DNA of 64,000 bases from Larkinella punicea (lineage in GTDB: Bacteria > Bacteroidota > Bacteroidia > Cytophagales > Spirosomataceae), in contig NZ_QOWE01000031.1 in NCBI RefSeq assembly GCF_003334855.1, positions 41,420 to 105,419 of the forward strand. The letters are read 5' to 3'. Positions 50,192 to 58,714 of this stretch are shown here, one piece after another (the stretch's first letter is position 1; every line of letters begins with the position of its first letter). The translations under genes and the position numbers were made by a program. The notes beneath the pieces are model-generated. The model was given only the letters and a program-made list of their open reading frames with translations, was not told the origin of the DNA and made no database searches.

Positions 50192-50794
50192 TTAAGGCCG
50201 AGCAGGTTCTTCGTCGATCGCTGTAAAATCGATGCCTTCGTAGATGGCCCCGACAGATAATTCAAAATTAAAGCGCGGAAAAACCACGAGTTCTTCCGGT
50301 TGAACATACCGCTGATAAGTCCACTGATCCGTATTTTCCACCCGGGCATACAACTCCACTCCCAGCTTATACTGGTTAATCAACAGGTAATATAAGAGGG
50401 AAGGCATTTTCTGGTATTCCTCCCACTTATAATCCCGATCGGTAGCCACCGACGATTTGGATAAAACTTCAACGATCAGGCTCGGCTGCCGGATGATGTA
50501 TTGGCTTTGTAAATCGAAAGGATGGCAGGTCAGAACGATGTCAGGATACGGATAGTACTCATTTTTGACTACTTCTACTTTGACGGTTTCGGAATAAACC
50601 CGACATCCTTTTGGGCGAAAATGGCTTTTTAATAAATCTTTTACGCTATCAACCAGTAAGTTATGGCGGAGTGTACTCCCCGCCATATCAAAGATCTGTC
50701 CTTTGTAAAATTCATGACGAATTTCACTGGCTTCTTCCAGCTTGAAATATTCTTCTGCCGTTAAAATCGATTTTCCAACCGGAAGAGCATCCAT
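50192..50794 (-). CDS. Uma2-family (DUF820) putative nuclease
   Basis: The 200-residue protein has LTAEEYFKLEEASEIRHEFYKG, YPDIVLTCHP and PSLIVEVLSKSSVATDRDYKWEEY, the DUF820/Uma2 signature, with PD-(D/E)xK-like acidic residues in YPDIV and VEVLS and a following lysine. The family is abundant in Cytophagales and cyanobacteria and is probably made of nucleases of unknown target. It is often found as scattered single genes near mobile DNA. No partner gene is seen. Confidence 0.85.
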   Translation of the reverse strand: MDALPVGKSILTAEEYFKLEEASEIRHEFYKGQIFDMAGSTLRHNLLVDSVKDLLKSHFRPKGCRVYSETVKVEVVKNEYYPYPDIVLTCHPFDLQSQYIIRQPSLIVEVLSKSSVATDRDYKWEEYQKMPSLLYYLLINQYKLGVELYARVENTDQWTYQRYVQPEELVVFPRFNFELSVGAIYEGIDFTAIDEEPARP

Positions 50795-50809
50795 ATTGTC
50801 AAAGGTTCT

Positions 50810-53059
50810 TTATTGCATCTTCTTACCCAACGCGTTGTCATACAACTCCTTCGCTTCGACAACTGACAAAACCGTTTCACCGTCGATCACAAAACCGCCT
50901 TCCGAAACCGTTCCTAACCGAGTAACAGAAACACCCGACTTTTCCAGCGATCCTTCGAATTGAGCCTGTTTGTCCGGCGAAACCGACACCACCACCCGGC
51001 TCTGGCTCTCACCAAACAGGAAGGCATCTTTTCGGAAACTGCCGTCGGTCTGAATCGTAAAACCGGTTTGTCCCGCCATCGCCGATTCTGCCAACGTGAC
51101 GAACAAACCGCCGTCTGAAATGTCGTGCGCGGACACAATCAGTTTTTCAAGAATAATTCCTTTTACAACCGCTTGCAGGGTGAATTCTTCCTCCAGATCG
51201 AAAACCGGGGCCGGAGACCCTTTTACATTCCGGTACGAATACAGGTATTCCGAAGAACCGACGTCATTTTTCGACTCACCCAGCAGGTAAATCAGATCAC
51301 CGGGTTTCTGGAATCCAAACGTCATGCGGTTGTCCGGGCTTTCCATTAGACCCAGCATGCCGATCGTTGGCGTCGGGAAAACCGGGCCTTCGTCGGAGCT
51401 TTGGTTATAGAAACTGACGTTACCGCCCGTCACCGGCGTGTTGAACCGCTCGCAGGCCTTTTTCATGCCTTTGATAGCGCCCACAAATTGCCAGTAAACT
51501 TCCGGCACGTAGGGATTCCCAAAGTTCAGGCAGTTTGTGATGGCCAGCGGCTCACCACCCGAGCAAACAATGTTGCGGGCGGCTTCGGCTACGGCAATGG
51601 CGCAACCCTCTTCGGGATCGGCATTTACGTAGCGGCTGTTGCAATCGACCGTAATGACGATGGATTTGTCGGTTCCTTTGACGCTGACGACGGCGGCATC
51701 CGAGGGCGCGTTCGTGCTGCGGTTGGCGGTTCCCACCATCGAGTCATATTGCTCATAAACCCAACGGCGCGAGCAAATATTGGGGTGCGAAAGCAGGTGT
51801 TCGGCTACGGTCCGGATTTCGCCGGTTTCCACATCCGGAATGCTATCGATGGAGAACTTCTTAAACTCCTGAAAATAAGCCGGTTCGCGGTATTCACGCT
51901 CATATTGTGGGGCACCGCCCCCCAGCACCAGGTCATCCGCCGGTACATCGGCAACCAGTTGACCGTAGCGGTGAAAATGCAAACGACCGGTGTCGGTGAC
52001 GACGCCAATCTGTTCGCAATTCAAATCCCATTTATCAAAAATCTGACGGATGACGTCTTCTTTTCCTTTTTCAATTACGACCAGCATCCGCTCCTGCGAC
52101 TCCGACAGCAGGATCTCGAACGGTTCCATGTTAAGCTGGCGCGTCGGTACTTTATCGAGGTCGATGTACATACCGTGTTCGCCTTTGGCACTCATTTCGG
52201 AGGTCGAGCAGATAATACCAGCCGCCCCCATATCCTGAATCCCAATCACATAGCCCGTTGCAATGATCTCCAGCGTGGCTTCGAGCAGCAGTTTTTCCAT
52301 GAACGGATCGCCCACCTGCACCGCCGGGAGTTTTTCGGTCGATTTATCCGAAATATCTTCCGATGCGAACGTCGCGCCGTGAATACCGTCTTTGCCCGTG
52401 GCCGAACCGACGATAAAAACCGGGTTCCCGACACCATACGAAGTCGCCTTGGCCACTTTATCGGTTTCGACAATCCCGGCCGAAAACGCGTTTACCAGCG
52501 GATTGACGTTGTAACAATCATCGAAATACACTTCCCCGCCGACGGTCGGAATACCGAACGCGTTGCCATAATCGCCGATGCCTTTGACAACGCCTTTCAG
52601 CAAGCGCCGGGTTTTGGGCAGCGACAAATTGCCAAACCGCAGGGAGTTCAACTGGGCAATGGGCCGCGCACCCATCGTGAAAATATCGCGGTTGATACCG
52701 CCGACGCCCGTTGCCGCGCCCTGGTAGGGTTCGATGGCCGACGGGTGGTTGTGCGACTCGATCTTGAAACTACAGGCCAGCCCGTCGCCAATATCGACCA
52801 GTCCGGCGTTTTCTTCACCCGCTTTGGCCAGCATCCGGCTCGGCGCATCGCCCGTCGTGTCGCGGGGCAGGGTTTTGAGCCAGATGATCGAGTTTTTATA
52901 CGAGCAGTGCTCCGACCACATGACGGAGAAGATACTCAACTCTGTAAAATTGGGTTTACGGCCCAAAATGGCAATAATACGGTCGTATTCGTCGGGAAGC
53001 AGACCCAGTTTGCGGGCCGTTTCGAGGGTTGGTAATTGATCGGTCGTTTCGGCAGACAT
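50810..53059 (-). CDS. purL: Phosphoribosylformylglycinamidine synthase subunit PurL
   Basis: From the ATG at 53059 the protein has 749 residues, the small PurL type. It shows [39 protein letters not shown], a second ATP-like domain ([21 protein letters not shown]) and [17 protein letters not shown]. It catalyses the fourth step of purine synthesis and in this form needs separate PurS and PurQ, which are not in the window. The open frame extends upstream to 53218 but lacks family similarity there. A TACCTTTG box lies 27 nt before the ATG. Confidence 0.96.
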   Translation of the reverse strand: MSAETTDQLPTLETARKLGLLPDEYDRIIAILGRKPNFTELSIFSVMWSEHCSYKNSIIWLKTLPRDTTGDAPSRMLAKAGEENAGLVDIGDGLACSFKIESHNHPSAIEPYQGAATGVGGINRDIFTMGARPIAQLNSLRFGNLSLPKTRRLLKGVVKGIGDYGNAFGIPTVGGEVYFDDCYNVNPLVNAFSAGIVETDKVAKATSYGVGNPVFIVGSATGKDGIHGATFASEDISDKSTEKLPAVQVGDPFMEKLLLEATLEIIATGYVIGIQDMGAAGIICSTSEMSAKGEHGMYIDLDKVPTRQLNMEPFEILLSESQERMLVVIEKGKEDVIRQIFDKWDLNCEQIGVVTDTGRLHFHRYGQLVADVPADDLVLGGGAPQYEREYREPAYFQEFKKFSIDSIPDVETGEIRTVAEHLLSHPNICSRRWVYEQYDSMVGTANRSTNAPSDAAVVSVKGTDKSIVITVDCNSRYVNADPEEGCAIAVAEAARNIVCSGGEPLAITNCLNFGNPYVPEVYWQFVGAIKGMKKACERFNTPVTGGNVSFYNQSSDEGPVFPTPTIGMLGLMESPDNRMTFGFQKPGDLIYLLGESKNDVGSSEYLYSYRNVKGSPAPVFDLEEEFTLQAVVKGIILEKLIVSAHDISDGGLFVTLAESAMAGQTGFTIQTDGSFRKDAFLFGESQSRVVVSVSPDKQAQFEGSLEKSGVSVTRLGTVSEGGFVIDGETVLSVVEAKELYDNALGKKMQ

Positions 53060-53086
53060 GCGGATTGAGCAGAATGTTCGTTCCGG

Positions 53087-53094
53087 CAAAGGTA
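53087..53094 (-). promoter_or_regulatory. -7 box (TACCTTTG) for purL
   Basis: Exact TAnnTTTG on the minus strand, 27 nt before the purL ATG. It also supports the shorter purL start. Confidence 0.45.
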
Positions 53095-53195
53095 AGGCTT
53101 TTCGGCCATCCTGCCGAAGTCCACACCAAACGAATCGGGAATTCGACCCGGTTTTCTCAAAAAAATGGCCTAAATTTCCCGGATTTCCGTTGGAA

Positions 53196-53288
53196 CCCTG
53201 AAGCCGTTTCGCCCCCAACCCCCTAAAGGGGGCTTCTCAATTCCGGCAAAGCCCCCTTTAGGGGGTTGGGGGCGAAACGGCTTCAGGG
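53196..53288. repeat. Perfect 38-bp inverted repeat, CCCCTAAAGGGG family
   Basis: The left arm (53196-53233, beginning CCCTGAAGCCGTTTCGCCCC) and right arm (53251-53288) are exact complements with only a 17-nt loop. The inner CCCCCTAAAGGGGG is the family core; the outer CCCTGAAGCCGTTTCG is unique to this copy. It separates divergent purL and hipA-like genes. Confidence 0.92.
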
Positions 53289-53327
53289 CGAAAATATGAA
53301 GATCAAATTTATTACTAATCAAACCTT

Positions 53328-54122
53328 GTGAGTACGAACGATTCCCAAATTCGAACCGTCCAGGTAACCCGGTATGTAACGCCCCTGCGTGAAGGTGGTT
53401 CGCTGCCCGCCATTGTGGAAGCCGACGATGATTTTCTGTACGTTTTGAAATTTCGCGGGGCCGGGCAGGGTGTCAAAGCGCTGATTGCCGAACTGATCGC
53501 CGGTGAAATTGCCCGCGCCCTCGGTTTCCGGATTCCCGAAATTGTGTTCGCTCTGCTTGACCCGGTGATGGCCCGCACCGAACCGGACGAGGAAATTCAG
53601 GATTTGCTGCGGGCCAGCGGAGGGCTGAATCTGGGTCTTCACTACCTCTCCCGCGCCATCACCTTCGACGCCATTGTGAACGACGTCGACGCCCGGTTGG
53701 CTTCCCAAATCGTCTGGCTCGACTGCTTCATTACCAACGTTGACCGCACCGCCCGCAATACCAACATGCTGATCTGGCACAAAGAACTGTGGCTGATCGA
53801 CCACGGTGCCGCACTCTATTTTCACCATTCGGGGCAGAATTGGGCCGAACAGGCCGTCAAACCGTTCGGAGCCGTGAAAGACCACGTGCTGCTGTCGAAG
53901 GCGACTGAACTCGAAACGGTCGATGCCGAATTTTGCCGGATTTTAACGCCCGAACGCATCGCGTCCATCGTGGCGCTCGTTCCCGATGCGTGGCTGTTCC
54001 AGGAAGGCTCTACCGATTCAGCAGAGGAGCAGCGGCTCGTTTACACCCGGTTTTTAGAAACCCGGCTTGCCCATTCAGAAATTTTTGTCAAGGAAGCGCA
54101 ACATGCCAAAACACTTGTTTGA
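53328..54122 (+). CDS. HipA-like kinase domain protein
   Basis: The 264-residue protein has a nucleotide-binding lysine region (FLYVLKFRGAGQG, K41), the catalytic loop D132-CFITNVD-R140 with N137 and N144 (NVDRTARNTNML) and the metal aspartate D158 in WLIDHGAAL. This is the HipA kinase core without the N-terminal HipA domain. The start is GTG at 53328, because an in-frame TAA at 53316-53318 excludes earlier starts. The DUF3037 gene overlaps it by 20 bp, a conserved pairing. Its target is unknown. Confidence 0.85.
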   Translation: MSTNDSQIRTVQVTRYVTPLREGGSLPAIVEADDDFLYVLKFRGAGQGVKALIAELIAGEIARALGFRIPEIVFALLDPVMARTEPDEEIQDLLRASGGLNLGLHYLSRAITFDAIVNDVDARLASQIVWLDCFITNVDRTARNTNMLIWHKELWLIDHGAALYFHHSGQNWAEQAVKPFGAVKDHVLLSKATELETVDAEFCRILTPERIASIVALVPDAWLFQEGSTDSAEEQRLVYTRFLETRLAHSEIFVKEAQHAKTLV

Positions 54123-54483
54123 GTACGCCGTCATTCGGGTCGTACCGCGCGTCGAACGGGAAGAATTTCTCAACGTCGGCGTCATTCTCTACTGCCCGGC
54201 GCAGGGCTTTTTGAAAACCGTATTTGAGCTGAATGTCGCACGGCTGAGTGCGTTTTGCCGCGAGATCGACATTCCGGAACTCCACGAACGGCTGCGTGCT
54301 TTTGAACGCATTTGCGCGGGTCGGCGGGAAGGCGGAGCCATCGGGCAATTACCCATCGCGTCCCGGTTTCGGTGGCTCACCGCCAACCGCAGCACCATCG
54401 TGCAAACGTCGCCGACGCATACCGGTTTGTGTGACGATGCCGGAGAAAAGCTACAACAACTTTTTGAGCAACTGGTGCAGTAG
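54103..54483 (+). CDS. DUF3037 protein, partner of the HipA-like kinase
   Basis: From the ATG at 54103 the 126-residue protein begins HLFEYAVIRVVPRVEREEF, has LNVGVILYCPAQGFL and ends with a helical DDAGEKLQQLFEQL. This is the DUF3037 pattern. The family nearly always accompanies a stand-alone HipA-like kinase, and the 20-bp overlap argues for coupled translation. It could be an inhibitor or a substrate, which the sequence does not tell. Confidence 0.85.
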   Translation: MPKHLFEYAVIRVVPRVEREEFLNVGVILYCPAQGFLKTVFELNVARLSAFCREIDIPELHERLRAFERICAGRREGGAIGQLPIASRFRWLTANRSTIVQTSPTHTGLCDDAGEKLQQLFEQLVQ

Positions 54484-54523
54484 TGGGTACTTTGGACGCC
54501 GGTTTTCTCCAATAGCAAACAGA

Positions 54524-54754
54524 TCATTTTTCGGATTTTTCCGGCCGATTCAACCCGTTTTTCAGCAATTGCTGCAGTAAATCAGTCATCAAAAAACCCA
54601 TTGCTCCTCCCCAGAGTGTCATGGTCTGCCAATGGGATTGAATCGGACAGTGACCGGTTAAACAACCCACTTCATGCCAATACAGAAAACCGCCCAATGC
54701 ACCCAGGATGGCTCCGGCTCCTTTCCATCCATTAGTGTATTTCTTCATAATCAA
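54524..54754 (-). CDS. Small membrane protein (DUF6132-like)
   Basis: The 76-residue protein has two hydrophobic stretches (GAGAILGALGGFLYWHEVG and MTLWGGAMGFLMTDLL) and a CxxxxC motif in GCLTGHCPI. It resembles the DUF6132 family that lies beside rhodanese or thiol-handling genes in Bacteroidota. It overlaps the upstream DUF2892-like gene by 23 bp, or 17 bp if MKKYTNGWK is the true start. Confidence 0.72.
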   Translation of the reverse strand: MIMKKYTNGWKGAGAILGALGGFLYWHEVGCLTGHCPIQSHWQTMTLWGGAMGFLMTDLLQQLLKNGLNRPEKSEK

Positions 54755-54965
54755 TTTCTTTTACCGGTTCATCGATTTTTTTTCGCGCTGCCGGTATGCC
54801 ACACTGACCGCCCGCGCAACCCAGATTCATCATCGCCTGAATGACCAGCAAGCCCCCGATGATACCCATGAGCGGCTGATGATCGACAAAAGAACTCCAC
54901 AGAATAAGCAGGCCGACAGAAAGACGGACAATCCGCAAGACTCCCCAGTTTTTAAGATTCATCAT
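54732..54965 (-). CDS. DUF2892-like inner membrane protein
   Basis: From the ATG at 54965 the 77-residue protein shows two membrane segments (VRLSVGLLILWSSFV and PLMGIIGGLLVIQAMM) then NLGCAGGQCGIPAARKK. Short DUF2892-type proteins of this shape flank sulfur-transfer (rhodanese/YgaP-like) systems. Its cysteine pair and that of the overlapping downstream gene suggest a shared thiol or metal role. The frame is open to 55025 but that extension is polar and unlikely. Confidence 0.7.
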   Translation of the reverse strand: MMNLKNWGVLRIVRLSVGLLILWSSFVDHQPLMGIIGGLLVIQAMMNLGCAGGQCGIPAARKKIDEPVKEIDYEEIH

Positions 54966-55072
54966 CGTTATGGTGTTTAAAAGGCCGCCGGTTTTTAACC
55001 GATACCGGGGCCGTATTTTTAACAAATGACGCCAAATCTATCGGGTTATTCAGTGATAAAAATCACACTGAC

Positions 55073-55300
55073 TCACTCTTCGTCGGAAGCGGGGTGCTTG
55101 CCTTCATACACTTCTTTCAGAAAGAGGCCTGTCGATCCCGAAAACGACATAATGGCGTATTGGGTAGCGGTATAGCCCTGCTTCCCTTTGGTTTTGGCCA
55201 AAGCCAGCATATCCGCCCGCTTTGATTCCAGGTGCAGGTTAAGCCAATGGACCATTTGCCGGTAGGCGTCATTAAATTCTTTCTCTTCCTCCGGGCTCAT
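55073..55300 (-). CDS. Small acidic helical protein, unknown
   Basis: The 75-residue protein (MSPEEEKEFNDAYRQMVHWL, then ALAKTKGKQGYTATQYAIMS) has a helical N-terminus and a conserved-looking glycine/serine-rich end (SFSGSTGLFLKEVY). No family is recognised. The frame is closed, with host-like codon use. It lies between a tRNA and the two small membrane genes. Confidence 0.6.
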   Translation of the reverse strand: MSPEEEKEFNDAYRQMVHWLNLHLESKRADMLALAKTKGKQGYTATQYAIMSFSGSTGLFLKEVYEGKHPASDEE

Positions 55301-55391
55301 GGCTCAATCGGATAAATTCGTCCTGATCAGATTGTGTATAAAAGAAAATAGCCACCCTTCCAAAAGAGCGGCTACGTGACTTGACATCCGG

Positions 55392-55465
55392 TGATCCCGT
55401 TTGGATTCGAACCAAAGACCGTCTGATTAGAAATCAGATGCTCTATCCAACTGAGCTACGGGACC
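55392..55465 (-). tRNA. tRNA-Arg (anticodon TCT)
   Basis: Read on the minus strand, acceptor arms GGTCCCG and CGGGATC pair and the D-arm carries AGCTCAGTTGGATAGAGC. The anticodon stem TCTGA/TCAGA holds loop TTTCTAA with anticodon TCT, and the T-arm has GGTTCGAATCC. The discriminator is A, with no encoded CCA. It reads AGA codons. Confidence 0.95.
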
Positions 55466-55531
55466 GAAATCGAGTCCAAAAGTACAGGATTAGCCGCAAT
55501 TCCACAAGAAAACACCAGTTCATTGTCTAAT

Positions 55532-55672
55532 TCATGAATCCAGGCCATCGGCACCCATTCGGTTGAGACTCAGAATCTCGGAATTTTTAAAGATTGAAAC
55601 GTAAAAATTCATGGCCTCTTCGGCCTGGTTATCGAACCACCGGAACGGGGTAACTTTTGGCTGGCGTGTCAT
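55532..55672 (-). pseudogene. Truncated VOC/PhnB-like (glyoxalase-fold) gene remnant
   Basis: The ATG at 55672 opens a 46-residue frame, MTRQPKVTPFRWFDNQAEEA continuing NFYVSIFKNSEILSLNRMG, which is the N-terminal strand and helix of PhnB-like VOC proteins (normally about 150-160 residues). The frame stops at 55532 and the rest of the gene is absent. It lies 67 bp from the 5' end of tRNA-Arg, so the loss may mark an old integration or deletion at the tRNA. Confidence 0.65.
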
Positions 55673-56265
55673 CGGAGTCGTAGAAAAGGGTAATTCTTTT
55701 CAACAAATGTATCACCATTACCGCTGGAAAGACGGGGGTAAACGCGACAATCTAAAGGGTCGATTACGCCATCGAAGGAGACGACCCGGAAGCTCGAAGC
55801 GGCTTTTTATGCCCTGAAGCGTGGAAACGAATAACGCTTCGGCCTGGTGAATTACCTGAAAACTAACGGAAACGGGCTCACATGCCTTACTGAATTACCT
55901 GGCATTTCGACGGCAGTTTTAACGTCAAAATAAACGTCTTTTTTAACATTTAAACAGACCATCAGAACAGACGTCAAAACATCCGCGTCCACTTCTCTTT
56001 ATTATTCAGCCTGATCGCCCCAGCCATTCTGGCTTCAGGTAATTAAAACACCTCACAAATCACCCGAATTTAAACCATCTTATAAATCCGGTTATGCTAT
56101 CTATCAATACGGTTTATAGCGTAAATGTGTCAGTTTATGTTCACACACAAAATTAATATTAACATAGTTGTATTCTTTTTTAACTTTAAGCCGCATACCG
56201 CTTCTAATTGTGCAGGAGCTGGCTGTTTAAACAAGTTCACATCCCCTATTTCCCTTTCATTTCTT
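55673..56265. other. Non-coding stretch, AT-rich towards the right, no gene recognised
   Basis: Several short frames exist (for example 55611-55817 on the plus strand) but none has family similarity or sensible composition. A segment near 55765-55830 read as SITPSKETTRKLEAAFYALK looks protein-like but has no start and is followed by stops, so it could be a decayed gene tail. The last 150 bases are AT-rich and presumably hold the promoter of the next gene. Confidence 0.5.
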
Positions 56266-58590
56266 ATGAAAAACAACTACTGTTTAACCCTGACACGCCA
56301 GGGTTTATTACTTTTCGTCGCGCTGTGGGGAAGTATTTCCTCCCTGTTGGCCCAGTCCCCTATTCCGCCTGTTTACTGGCAAACGGTTTTCGATAAAACC
56401 AATACGCCGGATTTTAGCCGGGGCGAACTTTTTAGTTCTGTCGAAATAGCCCGAACGCCAGACGGTGGTAGTGTCATCATGGCAAGCCCCTTTTTTTTCA
56501 ATGCGAGTACACCGTTCGTTACCAAACTGGATCCAAGCGGCAAAGTCGCCTGGACAACCGCTCTGCCTAACTTTTTTTTCCCCACTGGAATCCAAACCCA
56601 GCCAAATGGGAACATTGTGATAGCAGGAAATTTTTCATCGAATTTTGCTCCGATCAGTATTGGATTTATTCGTCTTAACCCGGCTGGCTACATAAATTAT
56701 AACAGCGCCCTAGACCTGCCCAATAAATTCACCATTCAGCGTAATCTGGGCGATATGGTTCCCGCTCCGGATGGTGGTTTTCTGTTGATTGGTTATGATA
56801 CCCCTCTGAATAGCCCTACCCAGCGTCTGGACATTGTGTTAGCGAAAGTTGACCAAAATCTTACTTTAAGCTGGTATAAAACGATAGGCGGAAGCGGAGT
56901 AACGTTTTTATTTAAAGCGGTTCGGGCCTCTGAGGGCGGAGGTTATCTGATTCATGCTACGTCCAGTGATCCAAAGATCACTGGCAATCCGGATATGACC
57001 TATGGGCTTTCATTCGATTTTAAAATTGATGAAACCGGCACGATTGTCTGGCAAAGTGTAGGCCGCCAGAACGGCGTCCTGCGCGCACTTTCTCCGCGGA
57101 ATGGCGGTTATTATGCCATCGGAAATTACGGTTGGATTACAACCAGAGCGATTTTTAAACTCGACGAACAACTCAATGTAATCCAGGGTGTGCCACTGCC
57201 TGATGTGGATGATAACAACAGCCAATATTCCATTTCAGTAGCTACAACACCCGATGGAGGATGTATTGCCGTTGATAAATTAATAGACCGCTATCCTAAT
57301 GGACCTCATTCGGACTACCGGATCACGAAGTACTCTCCCAATTTGGAAATCGAATGGCAGGAACAAGGGGGAGGTCCGGGAAATGATGAAGCCCGTCGTG
57401 TCATTGTCAATCCCGAGGGAACCTACCTGATAGCAGGAACTACGACATCACCCCGGACATTTGGCGGGGTCGATGACGGGGGGAAAGTGGCCGTTTGGGT
57501 CCGTCGGCAGGCGGCTTCCGTTAACGCTTTGCAGCTCAAGGCTCCGACCTATGATTGCAACACCGGGGCCATTACCTTCAATACCGTAGGCGGTGATGGT
57601 AGTGTCATTACGTTTGTGGCCCCAGGCATTAGCAGGGCCACACCGGCCAGTAACTCAGGGGTTGTGGAAGCCGGTTTACGGTTTGACCCCAAACCCATCC
57701 CGATTCAGGCTACTCAAAATGGCGTAACAGTAAGCCTTACGTTTGACCTCAAAGCCCATTGTAACGGCGGAGAACCTGCTCCGGGCGGTAGCCTGTCACT
57801 AATCCAGCCCACCTACGATTGTAATACCGGAGCCATTACGTTTAATACGACGGGCGGGGATGGAACAACCATTTCTTACCTGGCACCGGGTATCGCCCGG
57901 TCCAGTGTCACGAGCAATACGGGAACGGTGGAAGCCGGTTTGCGGTTCGACCCCAAGCCCATCCCTATTCAGGCCACCCAAAATGGCGTCACGGTTAGCT
58001 ATCTGTTTGATTTACCGGCTTTCTGCAACGGCGGGCAGCCTTCTCCGGGTGGAGGGAGCCTGTCGCTCACTCAGCCCACCTATGATTGTGCCACCGGGGC
58101 CATTACGTTTAATACGACGGGCGGGGATGGAACAACCATTTCTTACGTGGCTCCGGGTATCGCCCGGTCCAGTGTCACGAGCAATACGGGAACGGTGGAA
58201 GCCGGTTTACGGTTCGACCCCAAGCCCATCCCCATTCAGGCCACTCAAAATGGCGTCACGGTTAGCTATCTGTTTGATTTACCGGCTTACTGCAGCCCCA
58301 ACCCGAATGCCCGTTTTGGAGAAAGCGAATCTGGCCAAAAGCTGACGGTCCGAATCCTGGAAAACCCCGTACGTCACCAACTCCGTGTTCAACTGGCTGG
58401 GCCCGCTCAGGCACCAATTCAGTTACGGATTACTGATTTACAAGGCCATGTCCTCCAAACCCGAACCATCAATCCTGACCAACGAAAAGACAATCCGGTG
58501 TTTGGGGTTGATCAGTTGCCGACCGGGCTCTTTATCCTGCAGGCCACGACAGGTCAACAGGGCCAAAGCATTAAGTTCCTGAAAAAATAA
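56266..58590 (+). CDS. Large secreted repeat protein with type IX sorting domain
   Basis: From the ATG at 56266 the protein has 774 residues with a signal peptide (GLLLFVALWGSISSLLAQ). About 390 residues of propeller-like strands follow (TPDGGSVIMAS, KLDPSGKVAWTTAL, APDGGFLLIGYD). Three tandem 88-89-residue repeats come next and then a C-terminal T9SS domain (VRILENPVRHQLRVQLAGP to GQSIKFLKK). It is therefore exported by the gliding/T9SS machinery and shed or anchored at the surface. Each repeat carries a cysteine pair (PTYDC near its start, HC/FC/YC near its end). The ATG at 56125 gives an unlikely N-terminus. Function unknown; adhesion is a guess. Confidence 0.85.
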   Translation: MKNNYCLTLTRQGLLLFVALWGSISSLLAQSPIPPVYWQTVFDKTNTPDFSRGELFSSVEIARTPDGGSVIMASPFFFNASTPFVTKLDPSGKVAWTTALPNFFFPTGIQTQPNGNIVIAGNFSSNFAPISIGFIRLNPAGYINYNSALDLPNKFTIQRNLGDMVPAPDGGFLLIGYDTPLNSPTQRLDIVLAKVDQNLTLSWYKTIGGSGVTFLFKAVRASEGGGYLIHATSSDPKITGNPDMTYGLSFDFKIDETGTIVWQSVGRQNGVLRALSPRNGGYYAIGNYGWITTRAIFKLDEQLNVIQGVPLPDVDDNNSQYSISVATTPDGGCIAVDKLIDRYPNGPHSDYRITKYSPNLEIEWQEQGGGPGNDEARRVIVNPEGTYLIAGTTTSPRTFGGVDDGGKVAVWVRRQAASVNALQLKAPTYDCNTGAITFNTVGGDGSVITFVAPGISRATPASNSGVVEAGLRFDPKPIPIQATQNGVTVSLTFDLKAHCNGGEPAPGGSLSLIQPTYDCNTGAITFNTTGGDGTTISYLAPGIARSSVTSNTGTVEAGLRFDPKPIPIQATQNGVTVSYLFDLPAFCNGGQPSPGGGSLSLTQPTYDCATGAITFNTTGGDGTTISYVAPGIARSSVTSNTGTVEAGLRFDPKPIPIQATQNGVTVSYLFDLPAYCSPNPNARFGESESGQKLTVRILENPVRHQLRVQLAGPAQAPIQLRITDLQGHVLQTRTINPDQRKDNPVFGVDQLPTGLFILQATTGQQGQSIKFLKK
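57541..58300 (+). repeat. Three in-frame tandem repeats of 264-267 bp
   Basis: Units start at the PTYDC codons near 57544, 57808 and 58075. Units 2 and 3 are almost identical in DNA (for example ACGACGGGCGGGGATGGAAC in both), while unit 1 differs more, so the last duplication is recent. Confidence 0.9.
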
Positions 58591-58606
58591 CCTGTTCACC
58601 GATCAG

Positions 58607-58674
58607 AACCGGCTCCACTTCACTCAGCCCTGGCTTTAAAAGCAAGAGAGCGCAGTAAAGCGGAGCCGGTTTTT
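58607..58674 (+). terminator. Terminator hairpin after the T9SS protein gene
   Basis: AACCGGCTCC (58607-58616) pairs with GGAGCCGGTT (58662-58671) and is followed by TTTC. The loop contains a smaller GCTTTAAAAGC stem. Confidence 0.6.
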
Positions 58675-58714
58675 CGACCGGTGAACCGCACTGCTCCCTT
58701 CGCCAAAGAGGGAC

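Noticed and set aside
51401..53035. A 544-codon open frame on the plus strand opposite purL
   Set aside because: It is the antisense shadow of a well-conserved gene; its product is His/Arg/Phe-rich with no family pattern.
53060..53218. An N-terminal extension of PurL
   Set aside because: No similarity to PurL, and a -7 box lies at 53087-53094 within it.
55611..55817. A 68-codon plus-strand frame near the tRNA
   Set aside because: Arg-rich tail without any family pattern, and it overlaps the VOC remnant on the other strand.
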